This document shows positions 16,228 to 26,233 of a stretch of DNA of 64,000 nt, one piece after another. The stretch comes from Fusobacterium sp. (lineage in GTDB: Bacteria > Cyanobacteriota > Vampirovibrionia > Gastranaerophilales > Gastranaerophilaceae), in NCBI GenBank assembly GCA_023662905.1, contig JAMPIJ010000007.1:1-64000 (forward strand). The letters are read 5' to 3'. Within the stretch, counting starts at the first letter, position 1. Each line of letters starts with the position of its first letter. Under the pieces are notes generated by a model. The model did not search any database and had not been told where the DNA came from. It saw only the letters and a list, made by a program, of their open reading frames with translations. Position numbers and translations under genes: made by a program.

Positions 16228-17376
16228 ATGAAGAAGATTTTGGGCTTAGTTATTTCATCGGTTATGTTCTGCCAGCCGCTTGTTTTGGCCGAAACATTCG
16301 ACGCGTCCGTTGAATACAACGAAAATTTTATTCCCCGTCAGGAAGAAATCTTCACAGGCGAAGTCGAAAAACTAGAGCGCAAAGACGTTATTAATATGAC
16401 TGTTTCGCAAGTACTTGACGGAAACCTCACAATTGAGGGGGATGAATTCTTCGCAGAAGTTACAACAGACGTTATTGGTGACAAGGGCGTAATCATTCCG
16501 AAAGGAACAATTGCTCACGGTTCTATCATTGAATCCGGTGAAGCCAAAAGTCTTGGACGTTCAGCATGGATTGAAATGGATTTTGACTATCTTATAACCC
16601 CTGATGGACGCGAAATTCCAATCGAAGGTCACATGAGTACAAAGCTTCATCCTGTTGTTGAAACAGCCAAAATCGTCGCACAAGATGTTGGCTACACAGC
16701 CGCAGGCGGCGTGGTTGGAGGCTTTGTTGCGCTTAACCTCCTAGGAATTGAAGCCGCTATCGCATCACACGGTTACACACTAGCGGCAGGTGCCGCTGTC
16801 GGCGGGGCTTACGGCTTAGGCATGGCGCTTGTAAGAAAAGGCCACAATGTACTAATCGCTCCAGGGGACGAAATCAAGGTCAAAATCAAATCTGATGTGG
16901 AACTTCCTGTCTACCGCGATGAAGCGCTTATGCAGCACGAACTTTTCTACCCGGGGCTTGATATTTTTATCAGCAACATTAAGCACGAGAAAGACCCGTT
17001 CGATGTCGCAAACACAATCACTTTAACCGTTATGATTACGAACCATTCGGACAAAAATCTTTCCGGCCTCGATATGGCGCTAATCAACGACTACAACGCG
17101 ACTTTCCGTCCATCAATCTTCGGCGACACAAAAATAATGTTTAAACAAATCAAACCCGGTGAAAAAATCGTCGGAAATATCTCTTTTGCCGTCGACAACA
17201 TCAACAGAAATTTCTGGCTCGTATTCTTCGACAAGAAAAAAGGTACACCTTTAACAAAGATTTCAATAGACAACGCCTACAAAAAGGTTTCAAACAAAAC
17301 AAAGAAAAAGAACGACAAAACTCGCAGAAAAAAAAGTTTTGTAACAAAAGAAGAAAATTTGTTAGAAATGTTTTAA
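16228..17376 (+). CDS. Exported protein with a TrbI/VirB10-like segment
   Basis: A 382-residue protein with a signal peptide (about residues 1-21, ending VLA) and therefore probably periplasmic or outer-membrane associated. Residues 85-135 (VIIPKGTIAHGSIIESGEA, then IEMDFDYLITPDGREIPIEG) resemble the 'pKGT..G.i....grv...f..i..pdG..i' pattern of VirB10/TrbI barrels. A glycine/alanine-rich hydrophobic stretch follows (about 160-200), then a possible Ig-like domain (about 260-345) and a lysine-rich tail. There is no conjugation gene nearby, so a VirB10 role is not implied. Its promoter suggests a leaderless transcript. Confidence 0.5.
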   Translation: MKKILGLVISSVMFCQPLVLAETFDASVEYNENFIPRQEEIFTGEVEKLERKDVINMTVSQVLDGNLTIEGDEFFAEVTTDVIGDKGVIIPKGTIAHGSIIESGEAKSLGRSAWIEMDFDYLITPDGREIPIEGHMSTKLHPVVETAKIVAQDVGYTAAGGVVGGFVALNLLGIEAAIASHGYTLAAGAAVGGAYGLGMALVRKGHNVLIAPGDEIKVKIKSDVELPVYRDEALMQHELFYPGLDIFISNIKHEKDPFDVANTITLTVMITNHSDKNLSGLDMALINDYNATFRPSIFGDTKIMFKQIKPGEKIVGNISFAVDNINRNFWLVFFDKKKGTPLTKISIDNAYKKVSNKTKKKNDKTRRKKSFVTKEENLLEMF

Positions 17377-17452
17377 TCAGCTATTGCAAAAACAAGACCA
17401 ATATGTTACAATCGTAATACACTTTATATAGAAGAGGAAGAAGGAAGAACTT

Positions 17453-17794
17453 ATGACATGCGGAACTTTAGAAATTGACATTTTAAACTCAATCTGGGAT
17501 TTAACAAACAACGGCGAAGACAATGACATATCAATCCAAGACGTTGTTGATTATCTGTCAAGCAAAGGAATAGAGCGTGCCTACACAACTATCAAGACGG
17601 TTATGGACAGATTAACCGTAAAAAGCATTCTGGTCAGATACAGAGTTGGCAAGAAATTCTTCTACAAAGCAACAATGCAAAGAGAAGAAATGGCCCTTGA
17701 AGCTGTAAACGAAGTTATCAACAACTTCTTTGAGGGAAATTCTTCAAACCTTATCCGTTTTGTTGAATCTAAATATGATTTATTAGTAAAGTAA
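17453..17794 (+). CDS. BlaI/MecI-type winged-helix regulator
   Basis: A 113-residue winged-helix protein of the penicillinase-repressor family. The hallmarks are LEIDILNSIWDL at the N-terminus, VVDYLSS, the recognition-helix region RAYTTIKTVMDRLTVKSIL and the wing RYRVGKKFFYKAT. Family members repress beta-lactamase or other genes and are usually paired with a membrane sensor protease (BlaR1/MecR1). None is present here. AAGGAAG precedes the ATG. The next gene starts two bases after its stop, so the pair is co-transcribed. Confidence 0.8.
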   Translation: MTCGTLEIDILNSIWDLTNNGEDNDISIQDVVDYLSSKGIERAYTTIKTVMDRLTVKSILVRYRVGKKFFYKATMQREEMALEAVNEVINNFFEGNSSNLIRFVESKYDLLVK

Positions 17795-17795
17795 A

Positions 17796-18143
17796 ATGAG
17801 AAAAAAAGTTGCTCAATTGATTAGAGAAGTTCTAATCGGAAAAATCTGTGTGCGCGAAGCGATTAATCAGTTTCCGCACGACATTGAGGATGAAAGTATT
17901 CAGGCTTCATATCACGCGTTAGTGCATTATGAAGCCGACGAAGACTTGCGCAAACGCGACCTTTTATACAAAGAAGAACAGGACAGCTACCTGATGATGA
18001 TTGCCGAAATTCTGGAATCCGGTGAAGACTTGCCGTTCAATATAATAAATTCGTATAAAGAATATTATAAATCTGCCAATATTCCACAGGGCAATGATTT
18101 CAAAGGGAAGTTAAAAAGCTTTTTTAAAATGTTAAATGTGTAA
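17796..18143 (+). CDS. Hypothetical protein co-transcribed with the BlaI-like gene
   Basis: A 115-residue soluble, charged, mostly helical protein with no recognised family (MRKKVAQLIREVLIGKI; HDIEDESIQASYHALVHYEADEDLRKRD). It begins two bases after the BlaI-like stop, which indicates translational coupling; no own Shine-Dalgarno is clear. It may be a partner or accessory of the regulator. The function cannot be told. Confidence 0.65.
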   Translation: MRKKVAQLIREVLIGKICVREAINQFPHDIEDESIQASYHALVHYEADEDLRKRDLLYKEEQDSYLMMIAEILESGEDLPFNIINSYKEYYKSANIPQGNDFKGKLKSFFKMLNV

Positions 18144-18160
18144 CGTTTTTTACGCTTCAT

Positions 18161-18189
18161 TTCGACATTCTGCGTTTTTCTGATATAAT
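18161..18189 (+). promoter_or_regulatory. Promoter of the GT2 gene at 18216
   Basis: TTCGAC (18161-18166), a 17-base spacer and TATAAT (18184-18189). It predicts a leader of about 20 bases. Confidence 0.55.
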
Positions 18190-18215
18190 CGATATATAGG
18201 ATTTAAGATGAAGCT

Positions 18216-19538
18216 ATGAAAGAACGGATTTTATTATTCTTTATTATTTTGGGTTTAACTCTTTCGATTTATATCTATCAGAGTTATTTTAATACAGTTT
18301 GGGGATTGGCATTAATCTGCCTTGGAATGTTTATTTACGGCGTTACGACAAACCTTGCGTACAAAGTAAAAAAGCGTGTTTTGAAATTCCACCCAGAACC
18401 CATTAATGAAAACTACAAGCCTTTTGTGACCATAATGGTTCCGGCACATAATGAAGAAAGTGTAATTTCCGACACAATCGCAAACATCGAAAAAATCGAC
18501 TATCCTAATTTTGAAATAATCGTAATCGACGACAGAAGTTCCGATAATACAGCTTCTGTTATAAAAGATTTAGAAAAAAAATATTCTAATCTGAAAGCAT
18601 TTATCCGTCCGCAAGACGCTTTCCCTGGAAAATCTGCCGTTTTAAACGACGCAATGGAATTTGCAAAAGGCGAAGCAATTCTTGTTTTTGACGCAGACGC
18701 TACAGTTGAGCCGGACTTTTTGAAAAAGCTTATTCCTATGCTTGAACCAAAAGACGTTGGCGCTGTTCAGGCAAGAAAAGTTATCAGAAACAAAGATTTC
18801 AACCTTTTGACAAGATGTCAAAATAACGAATACACAATGGACGCACAGTTACAGATTTCACGCGACTCTGTTAAAGGCGCGGTTGAACTTCGCGGAAACG
18901 GCGAACTTATTAAACGCGAAGCCCTCGAAGACATAGGCGGATGGAACAATTACACAATCACTGACGACCTTGATATGTCTACAAGACTTCATATTAAAGG
19001 TTGGGACATTCGTTTTTGTATGGACGCGATTGTTTACGAAGAAGGTATCGCATATATTTGGCCGCTTTATCGTCAACGCAGAAGATGGCTTGAAGGTACG
19101 ATTAGACGCTACCTTGAATACTGTCAGGATGTTTTAACATCTAAAGATATGTCGCTCCGCGCAAGCCTTGATATGACAATCTACATTTCACAATTCATCA
19201 TGCCAGGGTGGTTCCTGCTTGAATTGTTTATCAGAACTTTCAAATGGCTTGTCAAAGACGCATCACCGCATATTCTTTATTCATCAGTAATCATCGGCGC
19301 GGTAATCGGTTTCGGCTTCTTTGTAACAATCAGATATGCGCTCAGAAGATACGACAACCTTTCAAGATGGGACGCTTGCATACAGGCAATTCAGACAAGT
19401 ATTTACTTCCTGTTAATCTGGTTCCCGCTTGTAATCTTTATCAGTTTTAAAATTTTATTTATGAAAAAAGACATGAACTGGGGCAAAACCGCTCACGGTT
19501 TGGTTTTAGAAGAAGAACAACAACACGTAAAAGCATAA
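18216..19538 (+). CDS. Processive family 2 glycosyltransferase (BcsA/PgaC-like)
   Basis: A 440-residue inner-membrane glycosyltransferase. Two N-terminal helices precede a GT-A domain with [24 protein letters not shown] (DxD), TDDLDMS (TED-like) and the product-binding QRRRW. Three or more helices close the protein. The D, D, D, Q-x-x-R-W set is that of processive beta-glycan synthases such as cellulose, hyaluronan or poly-GlcNAc synthases. The polymer cannot be told; no PilZ domain or bcs/pga partner genes are adjacent. apt follows 16 bp downstream, probably in the same transcript. Confidence 0.85.
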   Translation: MKERILLFFIILGLTLSIYIYQSYFNTVWGLALICLGMFIYGVTTNLAYKVKKRVLKFHPEPINENYKPFVTIMVPAHNEESVISDTIANIEKIDYPNFEIIVIDDRSSDNTASVIKDLEKKYSNLKAFIRPQDAFPGKSAVLNDAMEFAKGEAILVFDADATVEPDFLKKLIPMLEPKDVGAVQARKVIRNKDFNLLTRCQNNEYTMDAQLQISRDSVKGAVELRGNGELIKREALEDIGGWNNYTITDDLDMSTRLHIKGWDIRFCMDAIVYEEGIAYIWPLYRQRRRWLEGTIRRYLEYCQDVLTSKDMSLRASLDMTIYISQFIMPGWFLLELFIRTFKWLVKDASPHILYSSVIIGAVIGFGFFVTIRYALRRYDNLSRWDACIQAIQTSIYFLLIWFPLVIFISFKILFMKKDMNWGKTAHGLVLEEEQQHVKA

Positions 19539-19554
19539 TGGAGAAAACACTAAA

Positions 19555-20085
19555 ATGACTGAAACAATAATAGCATCAGTAAAAGACAAAATTCGTGCAG
19601 TAGAAAACTTTCCAAAAGAGGGAATTGTTTTCAGAGATATCACAACAGCCTTGAAAGACGCAGAAACATTGAAAATCATGATTGATTATATGTGCGAAAA
19701 ATTCGAGGGACAAAAAATTGATTACGTAGCGGGAATCGAAAGCCGCGGATTTATTTTCGGTATGCCAATCGCGTACAAATTAAATGCAGGTTTCGTGCCT
19801 ATCAGAAAACCTAAAAAGCTTCCGGCAGAAACATTAAGCCAAAGCTATGATTTAGAATACGGCACAGACACAATCGAAATTCACAAAGACGCGATTCCGG
19901 CCGGTGCAAATGTTTTAATCGTAGACGATTTACTTGCAACAGGCGGCACAGCGGAAGCGGCTTGCAAATTAATCCAACAAACTGGCGGAAACCTCGTTGG
20001 TATCGCGTTCCTGATTGAATTAGAGGCTCTCAAAGGAAGAGAAAAACTCGCAACAGACAACGTTATTTCGATGTTGAAGTACTAA
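19555..20085 (+). CDS. apt: Adenine phosphoribosyltransferase
   Basis: A 176-residue type I phosphoribosyltransferase that makes AMP from adenine and PRPP (purine salvage, cytoplasm). The PRPP-binding motif [13 protein letters not shown] is intact, with the family's N-terminal [12 protein letters not shown] and [10 protein letters not shown]. Length is typical. GGAG lies about 11 bases before the ATG. It ends in a bidirectional terminator shared with the convergent TPR gene. Confidence 0.96.
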   Translation: MTETIIASVKDKIRAVENFPKEGIVFRDITTALKDAETLKIMIDYMCEKFEGQKIDYVAGIESRGFIFGMPIAYKLNAGFVPIRKPKKLPAETLSQSYDLEYGTDTIEIHKDAIPAGANVLIVDDLLATGGTAEAACKLIQQTGGNLVGIAFLIELEALKGREKLATDNVISMLKY

Positions 20086-20117
20086 AAAATCCGGAGGTTT
20101 ATTCCTCCGGATTTTTA
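20085..20117. terminator. Bidirectional terminator between apt and the TPR gene
   Basis: AAAAATCCGGAGG-TTTATT-CCTCCGGATTTTT, U-rich on both strands. The 3' end of the minus-strand TPR gene lies inside it. Confidence 0.88.
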
Positions 20118-20815
20118 TTTACATTTAACATTGCTTCAAGTTCTTCTCTGGATTTAATTTTCGATTGTTGTGCAAACGCTTCTTTATACTGGTCTGCCGC
20201 TAAATCCTTATGCCCTATTTTTTCGAGTAGAACCGCATAATCATAATGCGCTCTGGCGTTTCCACGACGAATTTGCAGCGCTTGTTCGCAGAATTTTCTT
20301 GCCTGTGGGTATTTCTCCAAACGTGTTAACAACGCACACCCCTCGGTGTAGCCAAAAGAATCGTTTGGTTTGGCCTTAATATATGCCGCAACAAACGGAT
20401 AGAGTGACACGTAATCCTCTTTTGCCATTTTGACACGTGCAAACTTTCTCAACGCTTTTCTGTTCCCAGGTTCGTTTTTCAAGACAACGGCGTAGGCTTT
20501 TAGCGCATTATCATAATCGCCGGTTTCATAATAAGTATTGGCGAGATGGAAGAATGCGTTTTGTTTTTCTTTTTTATACTCTGATGTAGAAGCGTTTCTT
20601 AATACAGAAAGAAAAATCGTCTGTGCTGTGTCATACTCTCTTGCCATAAACTTAATTTGACCGCATCGATTCAACGCTTTATAATCCATTTTTCTCTGTG
20701 CCGTCGTGTACATTGACGGGAACACACATTTATTCAATATTGTTACCCTAACGTTTTCAATAACGCAGAGGGATAGAATAATTAATACAACCAAATAAAC
20801 AATCTTCTTAAACAT
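20099..20815 (-). CDS. Membrane-anchored TPR protein
   Basis: A 238-residue protein. A single N-terminal hydrophobic helix (residues 4-22, KIVYLVVLIILSLCVIENV) is followed by TPR-like helical repeats. The clearest are FFHLANTYYETGDYDNALKAY and AHYDYAVLLEKIGHKDLAADQY, with a third around YPQARKFCEQALQI. The anchor and repeats suggest a periplasmic-side protein-interaction scaffold. The ATG at 20815 is six bases after a TATAAT -10, so the transcript is probably leaderless; an upstream TTG in frame is rejected because it lies inside the promoter. No specific partner can be named. Confidence 0.75.
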   Translation of the reverse strand: MFKKIVYLVVLIILSLCVIENVRVTILNKCVFPSMYTTAQRKMDYKALNRCGQIKFMAREYDTAQTIFLSVLRNASTSEYKKEKQNAFFHLANTYYETGDYDNALKAYAVVLKNEPGNRKALRKFARVKMAKEDYVSLYPFVAAYIKAKPNDSFGYTEGCALLTRLEKYPQARKFCEQALQIRRGNARAHYDYAVLLEKIGHKDLAADQYKEAFAQQSKIKSREELEAMLNVNKNPEE

Positions 20816-20821
20816 ACACTT

Positions 20822-20849
20822 ATTATACAATATTTCGTGAAAAAATCAA
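20822..20849 (-). promoter_or_regulatory. Leaderless-type promoter of the TPR gene
   Basis: Minus strand TTGATT (20849-20844), a 16-base spacer and TATAAT (20827-20822), then six bases AAGTGT and the ATG. The -35 overlaps the end of the upstream polymerase gene. Confidence 0.6.
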
Positions 20850-22021
20850 ATATCTTTCTTCACAAACCCTGTTTGCACTATATCTTTGCCAAACTTTGCC
20901 TCTAGTTTGTCAAAACATTGGGAAAGCTTGGTTTTGCGCTCATCCTCTTCATCATCGGCGAACAAAAACATCTGGCTTGCATCGTTATAAACAAGCTTGT
21001 CAAAAAACACACCCGAACTGCGATAAATAATATTCGGGTTATAGATTTTATCAAACAGGCGGAAAACGACTTTTGAAATTTCGAGTTCAAAATCAAGTGA
21101 TTTATTAAGCGTTTCTTTTTCAACAAAAACCCTGAAATCTTTTGTACGCAGAAGCACGCCGATTTCGAGAGTTTTTGCCCCGAGTTCACGAAGATTAACA
21201 CACGCACGGTGAATGTGATAATTAATAGAATTTTTCAAATATTCCTTGTCAGAAGTAAATTTTGCAAGCTGCGAAGTCCGCTGAATAGATTTTGGCGGCT
21301 TAATGTCATTGCTTACAGGCGAAATGATTTCGCCCAAAAGTTCATGCTTCATCTCGAGTCCTCGGATTCCGATGAGATTATCGAGAAACTTATCGCTTTT
21401 TTGAACGAGTTCATAAGCGTTCAAAATCCCGTTTTTCTGCATTGTGAGTGTATGCCTGCGGCCAATTCCCCAGATATCCTGAACAGGGGTGTGCCTGAGT
21501 TCAGCCTCAAGGTTTCCGGCGCCGATATAATAAACGCCGTCAAGATTATCTTTGGCCTTGTCAGACGCTAGTTTTGCCAGAGTTTTACTGGAACTCAAAC
21601 CGATTGATACCGAAATATCTATTTTCTCTCTGATTTCACGGCGGAGAAACTTCGCGATATCGACAGAATTCATTTTGTAAAGCCGCTCCAACCCTGTCAA
21701 ATCAACAAATGCCTCGTCAACCGAATAAACCTCAACGGTCGGCGAATGTTCACGTAGCAAATTCATAACCTTATGAGAAATCTTCTTGTACAAATCGTGA
21801 TGGCCGGAAACATAAATCGCGTTCGGAAAATCCTGCCTTGCCATAAAATAAGGCAAGCCCATTCTAATCCCCATTCTTTTTGCCTCGCGTGAGCGCGCAA
21901 TAACACATCCATCACGATTAGAAAGCACGCAAACGGGTTTGTCTTTCAATTCCGGATTGACAGACTGCTCGCAAGAAACAAAAAATGAGTCACAATCTAC
22001 CAGCGCAATAATCTTCTCCAT
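20846..22021 (-). CDS. Y-family DNA polymerase, UmuC-like
   Basis: A 391-residue translesion polymerase. The N-terminal active site ALVDCDSFFVSCEQS and the palm block EVYSVDEAFVDLTG supply the metal-binding acids. CVLSNRDGCVIARSREAK is characteristic of the UmuC branch rather than DinB. HhH-type thumb elements (DIWGIGRRH) and a little-finger domain follow. QMFLF near the C-terminus matches a sliding-clamp-binding motif. No umuD-like gene is adjacent. An open frame extends 29 codons upstream, but the ATG at 22021 begins the domain and sits six bases after TATAAT. Confidence 0.88.
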   Translation of the reverse strand: MEKIIALVDCDSFFVSCEQSVNPELKDKPVCVLSNRDGCVIARSREAKRMGIRMGLPYFMARQDFPNAIYVSGHHDLYKKISHKVMNLLREHSPTVEVYSVDEAFVDLTGLERLYKMNSVDIAKFLRREIREKIDISVSIGLSSSKTLAKLASDKAKDNLDGVYYIGAGNLEAELRHTPVQDIWGIGRRHTLTMQKNGILNAYELVQKSDKFLDNLIGIRGLEMKHELLGEIISPVSNDIKPPKSIQRTSQLAKFTSDKEYLKNSINYHIHRACVNLRELGAKTLEIGVLLRTKDFRVFVEKETLNKSLDFELEISKVVFRLFDKIYNPNIIYRSSGVFFDKLVYNDASQMFLFADDEEDERKTKLSQCFDKLEAKFGKDIVQTGFVKKDI

Positions 22022-22027
22022 AACAAT

Positions 22028-22033
22028 ATTATA
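22028..22033 (-). promoter_or_regulatory. Leaderless-type -10 of the UmuC-like gene
   Basis: Minus strand TATAAT followed by ATTGTT and the ATG. No good -35 at 16-18 bases. No LexA-like operator is recognised. Confidence 0.5.
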
Positions 22034-22149
22034 GCGTAAAATCAATCCAAAGATTGACAAATTACAAAAAAATATTAAATAAATCATGCTAAGGATTGAG
22101 AGCCTCAAAGCGTGATTTCGTGTATATTAGTAGAAGCTGAGTGAGAGAT

Positions 22150-23601
22150 ATGGGATTAAATTTAAGTAGTGTAAACCAACGTCCATATATCGTCAAAGAC
22201 GGAAAGAAACCTGTTAATCAAAAAGAAGAACAGGAAAAATCCGCACGCCAAGCCGAAGACGAGCAACAAAATGCCCCGAGTAAAGGCTTAGCACTTGTAG
22301 AAGACAAACCGAAACCGTTTGTCCCGAATTATACTGCGCAGGTACAGCAAAACGGCTGGCAGGCCGCAAAAAACCAGATTCAAGCCCAATCCCGTTATAT
22401 CGCACCGGCTGCAACGCAAGCAACTGATACGTTTGAACACCAAAATGTTTCTGCCAACATCAACATCGCGCAAGTCTTAAAAGACTTCCGCAACACTGCG
22501 CTTGCCATCGGAACCCCGCCGGAGCTTCAAGAAGAAGTTGACGGCTACATAAACCTGATTAATTCACAGGTTACAAAAGACAATCCGAACACCAAGCTTA
22601 TCAAATCAAACCTGAAAAACGCTTCATCAATTCTCGACGCCTACATCTCAGAAACCCTCAACAAGGAATCAAAAGTCGTCGAAAACTGGGTTGACGCGAT
22701 TTTCTTACAACAAATAGATTTCAAATATAACGAAAACGATATTAACCCGCAGTTTCTGGTAAAATTTCCTGAAAAAACCTTGAACAAAGAACAGGAAGCA
22801 CCTGCCGCTGCGGAACAACCTACCCCACAACCAACCGCGCCGCAAATGGATGAAGAACTTAAAAATATGTTCAAGTATTCCAAACAGCTGGCACGCGAAA
22901 ACAACCCTAAAGCGGCACTTTTAAGCTTTCAAAAAGCACTTACCCGCGCGGACGAACTCGGCGAACACTCCGTGAAATCAAAAATTTACCTTGAAGTCGG
23001 TGACATCTACAACGACTACAACTACCTGCCGCAAGCACTCACAAGCTACCATAAATCACTCGAAAGCGCGACAGAAAACACTGTCAAAATTAAAGCCCAC
23101 TACTCAATGGCACAGATTTACGACAACGTAAACCAGATTTCACCTGCGCTCGACCACTACTACACAACAGTGGCCTACGCTGGCGAGGAGGACAACCTCG
23201 TTGCCCAATCTGTTTCGCTGACAAAAATGGGCAACATTTACGCCGACATGTACGAACAAGAATCTTTAGACTACTACTCAACCGCCAAAGATCTTGCCGC
23301 ACAAACCGACAACTCAAAAGTTAAAGGCTACATCGCCTCAAACCACGCAGATGGTTTGAATAAATTCGGCGAACCTCAAGAAGCGCTGCGTGAATACTCA
23401 GAAGCTGTAAAACATTACACCAACGCGGATTCACCACAAAAAGTTGCGCAAAATTACAACTCAGCGGCCGACCTGATGATGGAATACCATAATATTAATA
23501 AAGCCAAAAGTCTTTTAACCAAAGGGCTTCACTTTGCGAACCAAACCAACGACCTTGACCTGATTGAAGAAATGAGCAGCAAACTGGAAATTTTATCATA
23601 A
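22150..23601 (+). CDS. TPR-repeat protein with disordered N-terminus
   Basis: A 483-residue protein. The first ~90 residues are polar and low-complexity (KEEQEKSARQAEDEQQN). A helical segment at about 95-200 is followed by a proline/glutamine linker. From about 240 to the end there are six or more tandem TPR-like repeats (KSKIYLEVGDIYNDYNYLPQ; KAHYSMAQIYDNVNQISPAL; KMGNIYADMYEQ; AQNYNSAADLMMEYHNI). There is no signal peptide, so it is probably a cytoplasmic scaffold. GTG at 22141 is an alternative start. The ATG at 22150 is chosen because GAGAG precedes it and TATATT at 22123 gives a short leader. Confidence 0.75.
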   Translation: MGLNLSSVNQRPYIVKDGKKPVNQKEEQEKSARQAEDEQQNAPSKGLALVEDKPKPFVPNYTAQVQQNGWQAAKNQIQAQSRYIAPAATQATDTFEHQNVSANINIAQVLKDFRNTALAIGTPPELQEEVDGYINLINSQVTKDNPNTKLIKSNLKNASSILDAYISETLNKESKVVENWVDAIFLQQIDFKYNENDINPQFLVKFPEKTLNKEQEAPAAAEQPTPQPTAPQMDEELKNMFKYSKQLARENNPKAALLSFQKALTRADELGEHSVKSKIYLEVGDIYNDYNYLPQALTSYHKSLESATENTVKIKAHYSMAQIYDNVNQISPALDHYYTTVAYAGEEDNLVAQSVSLTKMGNIYADMYEQESLDYYSTAKDLAAQTDNSKVKGYIASNHADGLNKFGEPQEALREYSEAVKHYTNADSPQKVAQNYNSAADLMMEYHNINKAKSLLTKGLHFANQTNDLDLIEEMSSKLEILS

Positions 23602-23692
23602 TCTAATCCTTAATTTTTCATTAAGGTTATACATATTTTCTCATTTTCGGTATATTATAAGATGTGTAAAAGAATAAGAAAAGGAGAACGAT

Positions 23693-23977
23693 ATGTTAAA
23701 ACCGTTAGGAGAAAGAATTGTAATTAAGGTTATTGAAGATACAGAGCAAACTTCAGGCGGAATTTTTATCCCTGATAGCGCAAAAGAAAAACCTCAAAAA
23801 GGTGAAGTTGTTGCGGTTGGTCTTGGCAAAATGAACGACAAAGGCGAAAGAGAGCCAATGGACGTTAAAGTTGGTGACATCGTTCTTTACGCTAAATATT
23901 CAGGAACAGACGTTAAATTAGACGACACAAACTATAAAATTTTATCAATGAAAGACGCATTAGCGATTATTGAATAA
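23693..23977 (+). CDS. groES: Co-chaperonin GroES
   Basis: A 94-residue co-chaperonin that caps GroEL. LKPLGERIVIKVIEDTEQTSGGI at the start, the mobile loop and YAKYSGTDVKLDD near the end are typical. AAAGGAG lies six bases before the ATG. groEL follows 12 bp later. No CIRCE (HrcA) inverted repeat is seen between 23602 and 23692, only a short CCTTAAT-TTTTC-ATTAAGG hairpin and a TATTAT -10-like box. Heat control therefore probably uses another mechanism. Confidence 0.97.
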   Translation: MLKPLGERIVIKVIEDTEQTSGGIFIPDSAKEKPQKGEVVAVGLGKMNDKGEREPMDVKVGDIVLYAKYSGTDVKLDDTNYKILSMKDALAIIE

Positions 23978-23989
23978 GGAGTAAAATAA

Positions 23990-25630
<1,641 letters not shown>

Positions 25631-25644
25631 TAATCATAAATAAC

Positions 25645-25676
25645 AAAAAAACGGCTCCGCAAGGGGCCGTTTTTTT
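25645..25676 (+). terminator. Terminator of groESL
   Basis: AAAAAACGGCTCC-GCAA-GGGGCCGTTTTTT, 14 bases after the groEL stop, touching the 3' end of the convergent XRE gene. Confidence 0.88.
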
Positions 25677-25902
25677 ATAACTCAAATTTAGAAATATTTA
25701 TGAGGTCGTCGAATTCGACGCCCAGTGCAGTTGCTATTTGTTCAAGAGTAGTAATAGACGGTTCTTTCTCGCCACGTTCAATTGTCCCAATAGTACTTGC
25801 ATGCAAATCAGCCATCTCTGCCAATTTTTCACGTGACAAACCTCTTTTTGTCCGTTCTAATTTAATTTTAAGGCCAATCTTCTTTACTCGTTCACTTATC
25901 AT
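25675..25902 (-). CDS. XRE-family HTH regulator
   Basis: A 75-residue Cro/C1-type regulator. The helix-turn-helix is RGLSREKLAEMADLHASTIGTIERGEKEPS, given in two parts as RGLSREKLAEMADLHAS and TIGTIERGEKEPS, followed by TTLEQIATALGV. Phage and toxin-antitoxin regulators share this form. It is divergent from the small gene at 25999 across 96 bp of repeat-rich promoter DNA. AAGGA lies six bases before the ATG. It probably represses both directions, inferred from the repeats. Confidence 0.85.
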   Translation of the reverse strand: MISERVKKIGLKIKLERTKRGLSREKLAEMADLHASTIGTIERGEKEPSITTLEQIATALGVEFDDLINISKFEL

Positions 25903-25919
25903 AGCGTATCCTTTTTACA

Positions 25920-25981
25920 CCATAGTATACTATTGACATACTACAGACAATATGCTACAGTATAAAAAACATAGTCTACAG
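25920..25981. promoter_or_regulatory. Divergent promoters with repeated CTACAG half-sites
   Basis: Rightward promoter: TTGACA (25935-25940), 17 bases, TACAGT (25958-25963). A leftward TATACT box lies inside the perfect palindrome ATAGTATACTAT (25922-25933). CTACAG occurs three times (25941, 25955, 25976). The same half-site, as CTGTAGCTACAG, lies before the XRE gene at 4842. Confidence 0.5.
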
Positions 25982-25998
25982 CATACAAGGGGGTCAAA

Positions 25999-26232
25999 AT
26001 GAAATACAACGTAGTTACCAACGAAATTTATGAAAAACTCGACGACATTGCCTACACAATTGAAAAATTAAAAAATACTTCCTACGTACTATCTGAATGC
26101 ATGGTAGAAAGTGACTTCACTGCAGTTCAACTCGAAAGCGTCGCAACACTAATTCACGACAGATTACGAACACTGTACAAAGAAATCATCGAAATTCTAC
26201 CTCAAATAGAACCGGAAGAAGATGATGATTAA
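25999..26232 (+). CDS. Small helical hypothetical protein divergent from XRE gene
   Basis: A 77-residue acidic helical protein (KLDDIAYTIEKLKNTSYVLSE; IHDRLRTLYKEIIEILPQIE, ending EPEEDDD). I recognise no family. AAGGGGG-like purines lie about eight bases before the ATG. It shares a regulatory region with the XRE gene at 25675. That layout is seen in small regulatory or toxin-antitoxin-like modules, but no toxin fold can be claimed. Its stop is two bases from the 3' end of the convergent gene. Confidence 0.6.
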   Translation: MKYNVVTNEIYEKLDDIAYTIEKLKNTSYVLSECMVESDFTAVQLESVATLIHDRLRTLYKEIIEILPQIEPEEDDD

Positions 26233-26233
26233 A

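Noticed and set aside
16228-17376. Conjugation (VirB10/TrbI) gene
   Set aside because: Only one VirB10-like stretch and no other conjugation gene in 64 kb; described as an exported protein instead.
23602-23692. Search for a CIRCE/HrcA operator before groES
   Set aside because: No TTAGCACTC-N9-GAGTGCTAA-like repeat; only a short ATTAAGG hairpin that probably belongs to the upstream gene.
25675-26232. Classic toxin-antitoxin pair
   Set aside because: The XRE and 77-residue genes are divergent, not a bicistron, and neither shows a toxin fold.
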